In this document: positions 63,618 to 64,000 of the stretch, one piece after another | Position numbering within the stretch: the first letter of the stretch is position 1 | Layout of the letters: every line of letters begins with the position of its first letter | Origin: Sulfuritalea sp. | Lineage (GTDB): Bacteria > Pseudomonadota > Gammaproteobacteria > Burkholderiales > Rhodocyclaceae | DNA length: 64,000 nt | Reading direction: 5' to 3' | Assembly (NCBI GenBank): GCA_016712985.1 | Contig: JADJQA010000007.1 | Location: 1-64,000, forward strand | Position numbers and translations under genes: made by a program | Notes under the pieces: generated by a model | Told to the model about the DNA's origin: nothing | What the model saw: the letters and a program-made list of their open reading frames with translations, nothing else | The model's database searches: none

Positions 63618-64000
63618 GAAAACCGGAATACCGGGGACGGTGGTCTCGCCCTGCCAGAGGCCGTCCTTGTCCTCGTAGGCCCCGCCGGAGCGAAAACCTC
63701 CTTGCCGTCGGCGTCGGTGTAGGACCAGGCCTCCTTCAACCAGATGATGCCCACATTCCCGGTCGCGTCCGCGTCGCCGGTCACCCAGTACCAGAACTTG
63801 CCCTCCACCAGCATCGGTGCCTGGGCACTGTCGAGTTGTACGTTGTGCGCGTTGCTGCCCGCATCCAGCTTGAACTCCGGTGCGAGGTCGGTCACGCTGT
63901 CGGCATTTAGCACCGCCCCGGTGGGGCCGACGGGCACTTCCACGACCAGGTAGCCACGCCCGTTGAGCACGCCGGTCCCGACAACACCTCCCTCGCTCGG
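63614..64000 (-). CDS. Giant protein fragment 1 (type A repeat; continues beyond window)
   Basis: The frame is open to the window edge (PSEGGVVGTGVLNGRGYLVV). It shows one type A repeat: LNADSVTDLAPEFKL, then APMLVEGKFWYWVTGD and an AWSYTDADGKEVF end. After KEVF (about 63690) the frame is wrong; the true reading continues AYEDKDGLWQGETTVPG in the frame of fragment 2, which begins upstream of its first ATG. Confidence 0.75.
   Translation of the reverse strand, partial: PSEGGVVGTGVLNGRGYLVVEVPVGPTGAVLNADSVTDLAPEFKLDAGSNAHNVQLDSAQAPMLVEGKFWYWVTGDADATGNVGIIWLKEAWSYTDADGKEVFAPAGPTRTRTASGRARPPSPVFRFS

Larger units (their letters stand above)
16891..64000 (-). other. Reconstructed giant RTX/VCBS-repeat surface protein gene (5' end outside window, about 17 frameshifts and one stop)
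   Basis: All minus-strand fragments listed below join end to end in the same order, each break needing one single-base change, except an in-frame TAA at 29212-29214. Together they span 47.1 kb without a gap, or more than 15,600 residues, and the start lies beyond 64000. The composition is that of a secreted adhesin or matrix protein: almost no cysteine, rich in G, A, T, D and V, long tandem beta repeats, and calcium-binding RTX motifs. The neighbouring adaptors, TolC-like channel, M50 fusion and SecA-like ATPase on the same strand are its probable exporter. Many giant proteins of this kind begin with a LEPR-XLL motif, which would have to be sought upstream of the window. Breaks may be sequencing errors; the individual fragments could instead be remnants of a decayed gene. 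Confidence 0.82.
60240..64000 (-). repeat. Type A repeats of the giant protein
   Basis: Protein-level tandem repeats of about 130 residues. The shared pattern is (L/I)DxxS(I/V)TDxxxEFxL, then (A)PxRL, then YxFRYxxTGxFxxGxVTxxF ending in SW or AI. Pairwise identity by eye is low, so the repeats are old. Confidence 0.75.

Overview
The window is high-GC bacterial DNA, most likely from a betaproteobacterium of the Rhodocyclales/Accumulibacter kind. That placement is an inference from an XrtH/IPTL-CTERM surface-sorting system next to exopolysaccharide genes. There are two blocks pointing toward each other, with a tRNA-Leu between them.

Positions 1-7662, plus strand: an exopolysaccharide/exosortase block. 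In order it holds the end of a family 2 glycosyltransferase, a WecG/TagA/CpsF-type glycosyltransferase with a C-terminal STAS-like domain, two tandem EpsI (DUF3485) proteins, an exosortase H-type transpeptidase with its Cys/Arg/His residues, its companion membrane protein, and a secreted S8 subtilase. The subtilase ends in an IPTL-CTERM sorting signal and is therefore a natural substrate of the neighbouring exosortase. Its frame is broken by one missing base.

Positions 7807-64000, minus strand: tRNA-Leu(UAA), then what reads as one very long operon. In transcription order: a giant surface protein gene (about 64000 down to 16891, with its 5' end outside the window), a periplasmic adaptor (HlyD/RND type), a TolC-like outer membrane protein, a GAF-HlyD fusion, a PqqD/M50/HlyD membrane fusion, and a compact SecA-like ATPase. 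No ABC exporter ATPase is visible. The set therefore looks like an export apparatus dedicated to the giant protein, with a SecA-like motor where a type I system would have an ABC protein. This is the most interesting object in the window.

The giant gene would encode more than 15,600 residues in the visible part alone. From N to C it contains: type A beta-sandwich-like repeats with EF-hand-like loops (64.0-60.2 kb); a roughly 970-residue repeat-poor beta-rich region (60.2-57.3 kb); RTX calcium-binding nonapeptides and RTX-derived modules (57.2-53.2 kb); about 75 copies (counted by eye) of a 70-100 residue 'type B' repeat (about 53-23 kb); and an RTX region interrupted by three blocks of FG-GAP/VCBS-like repeats (23-17.6 kb). 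It ends in an acidic linker, a hydrophobic segment and a basic tail.

The reading frame of the giant gene is interrupted about 17 times by single-base shifts and once by an in-frame TAA. The subtilase, the SecA-like gene and the GAF-HlyD gene carry four more shifts. Many lie in short homopolymers, and the density is similar inside and outside the giant gene. Residual consensus indels in the assembly are the simplest explanation, though real decay cannot be excluded. Fragments are annotated separately below so that both readings remain possible.
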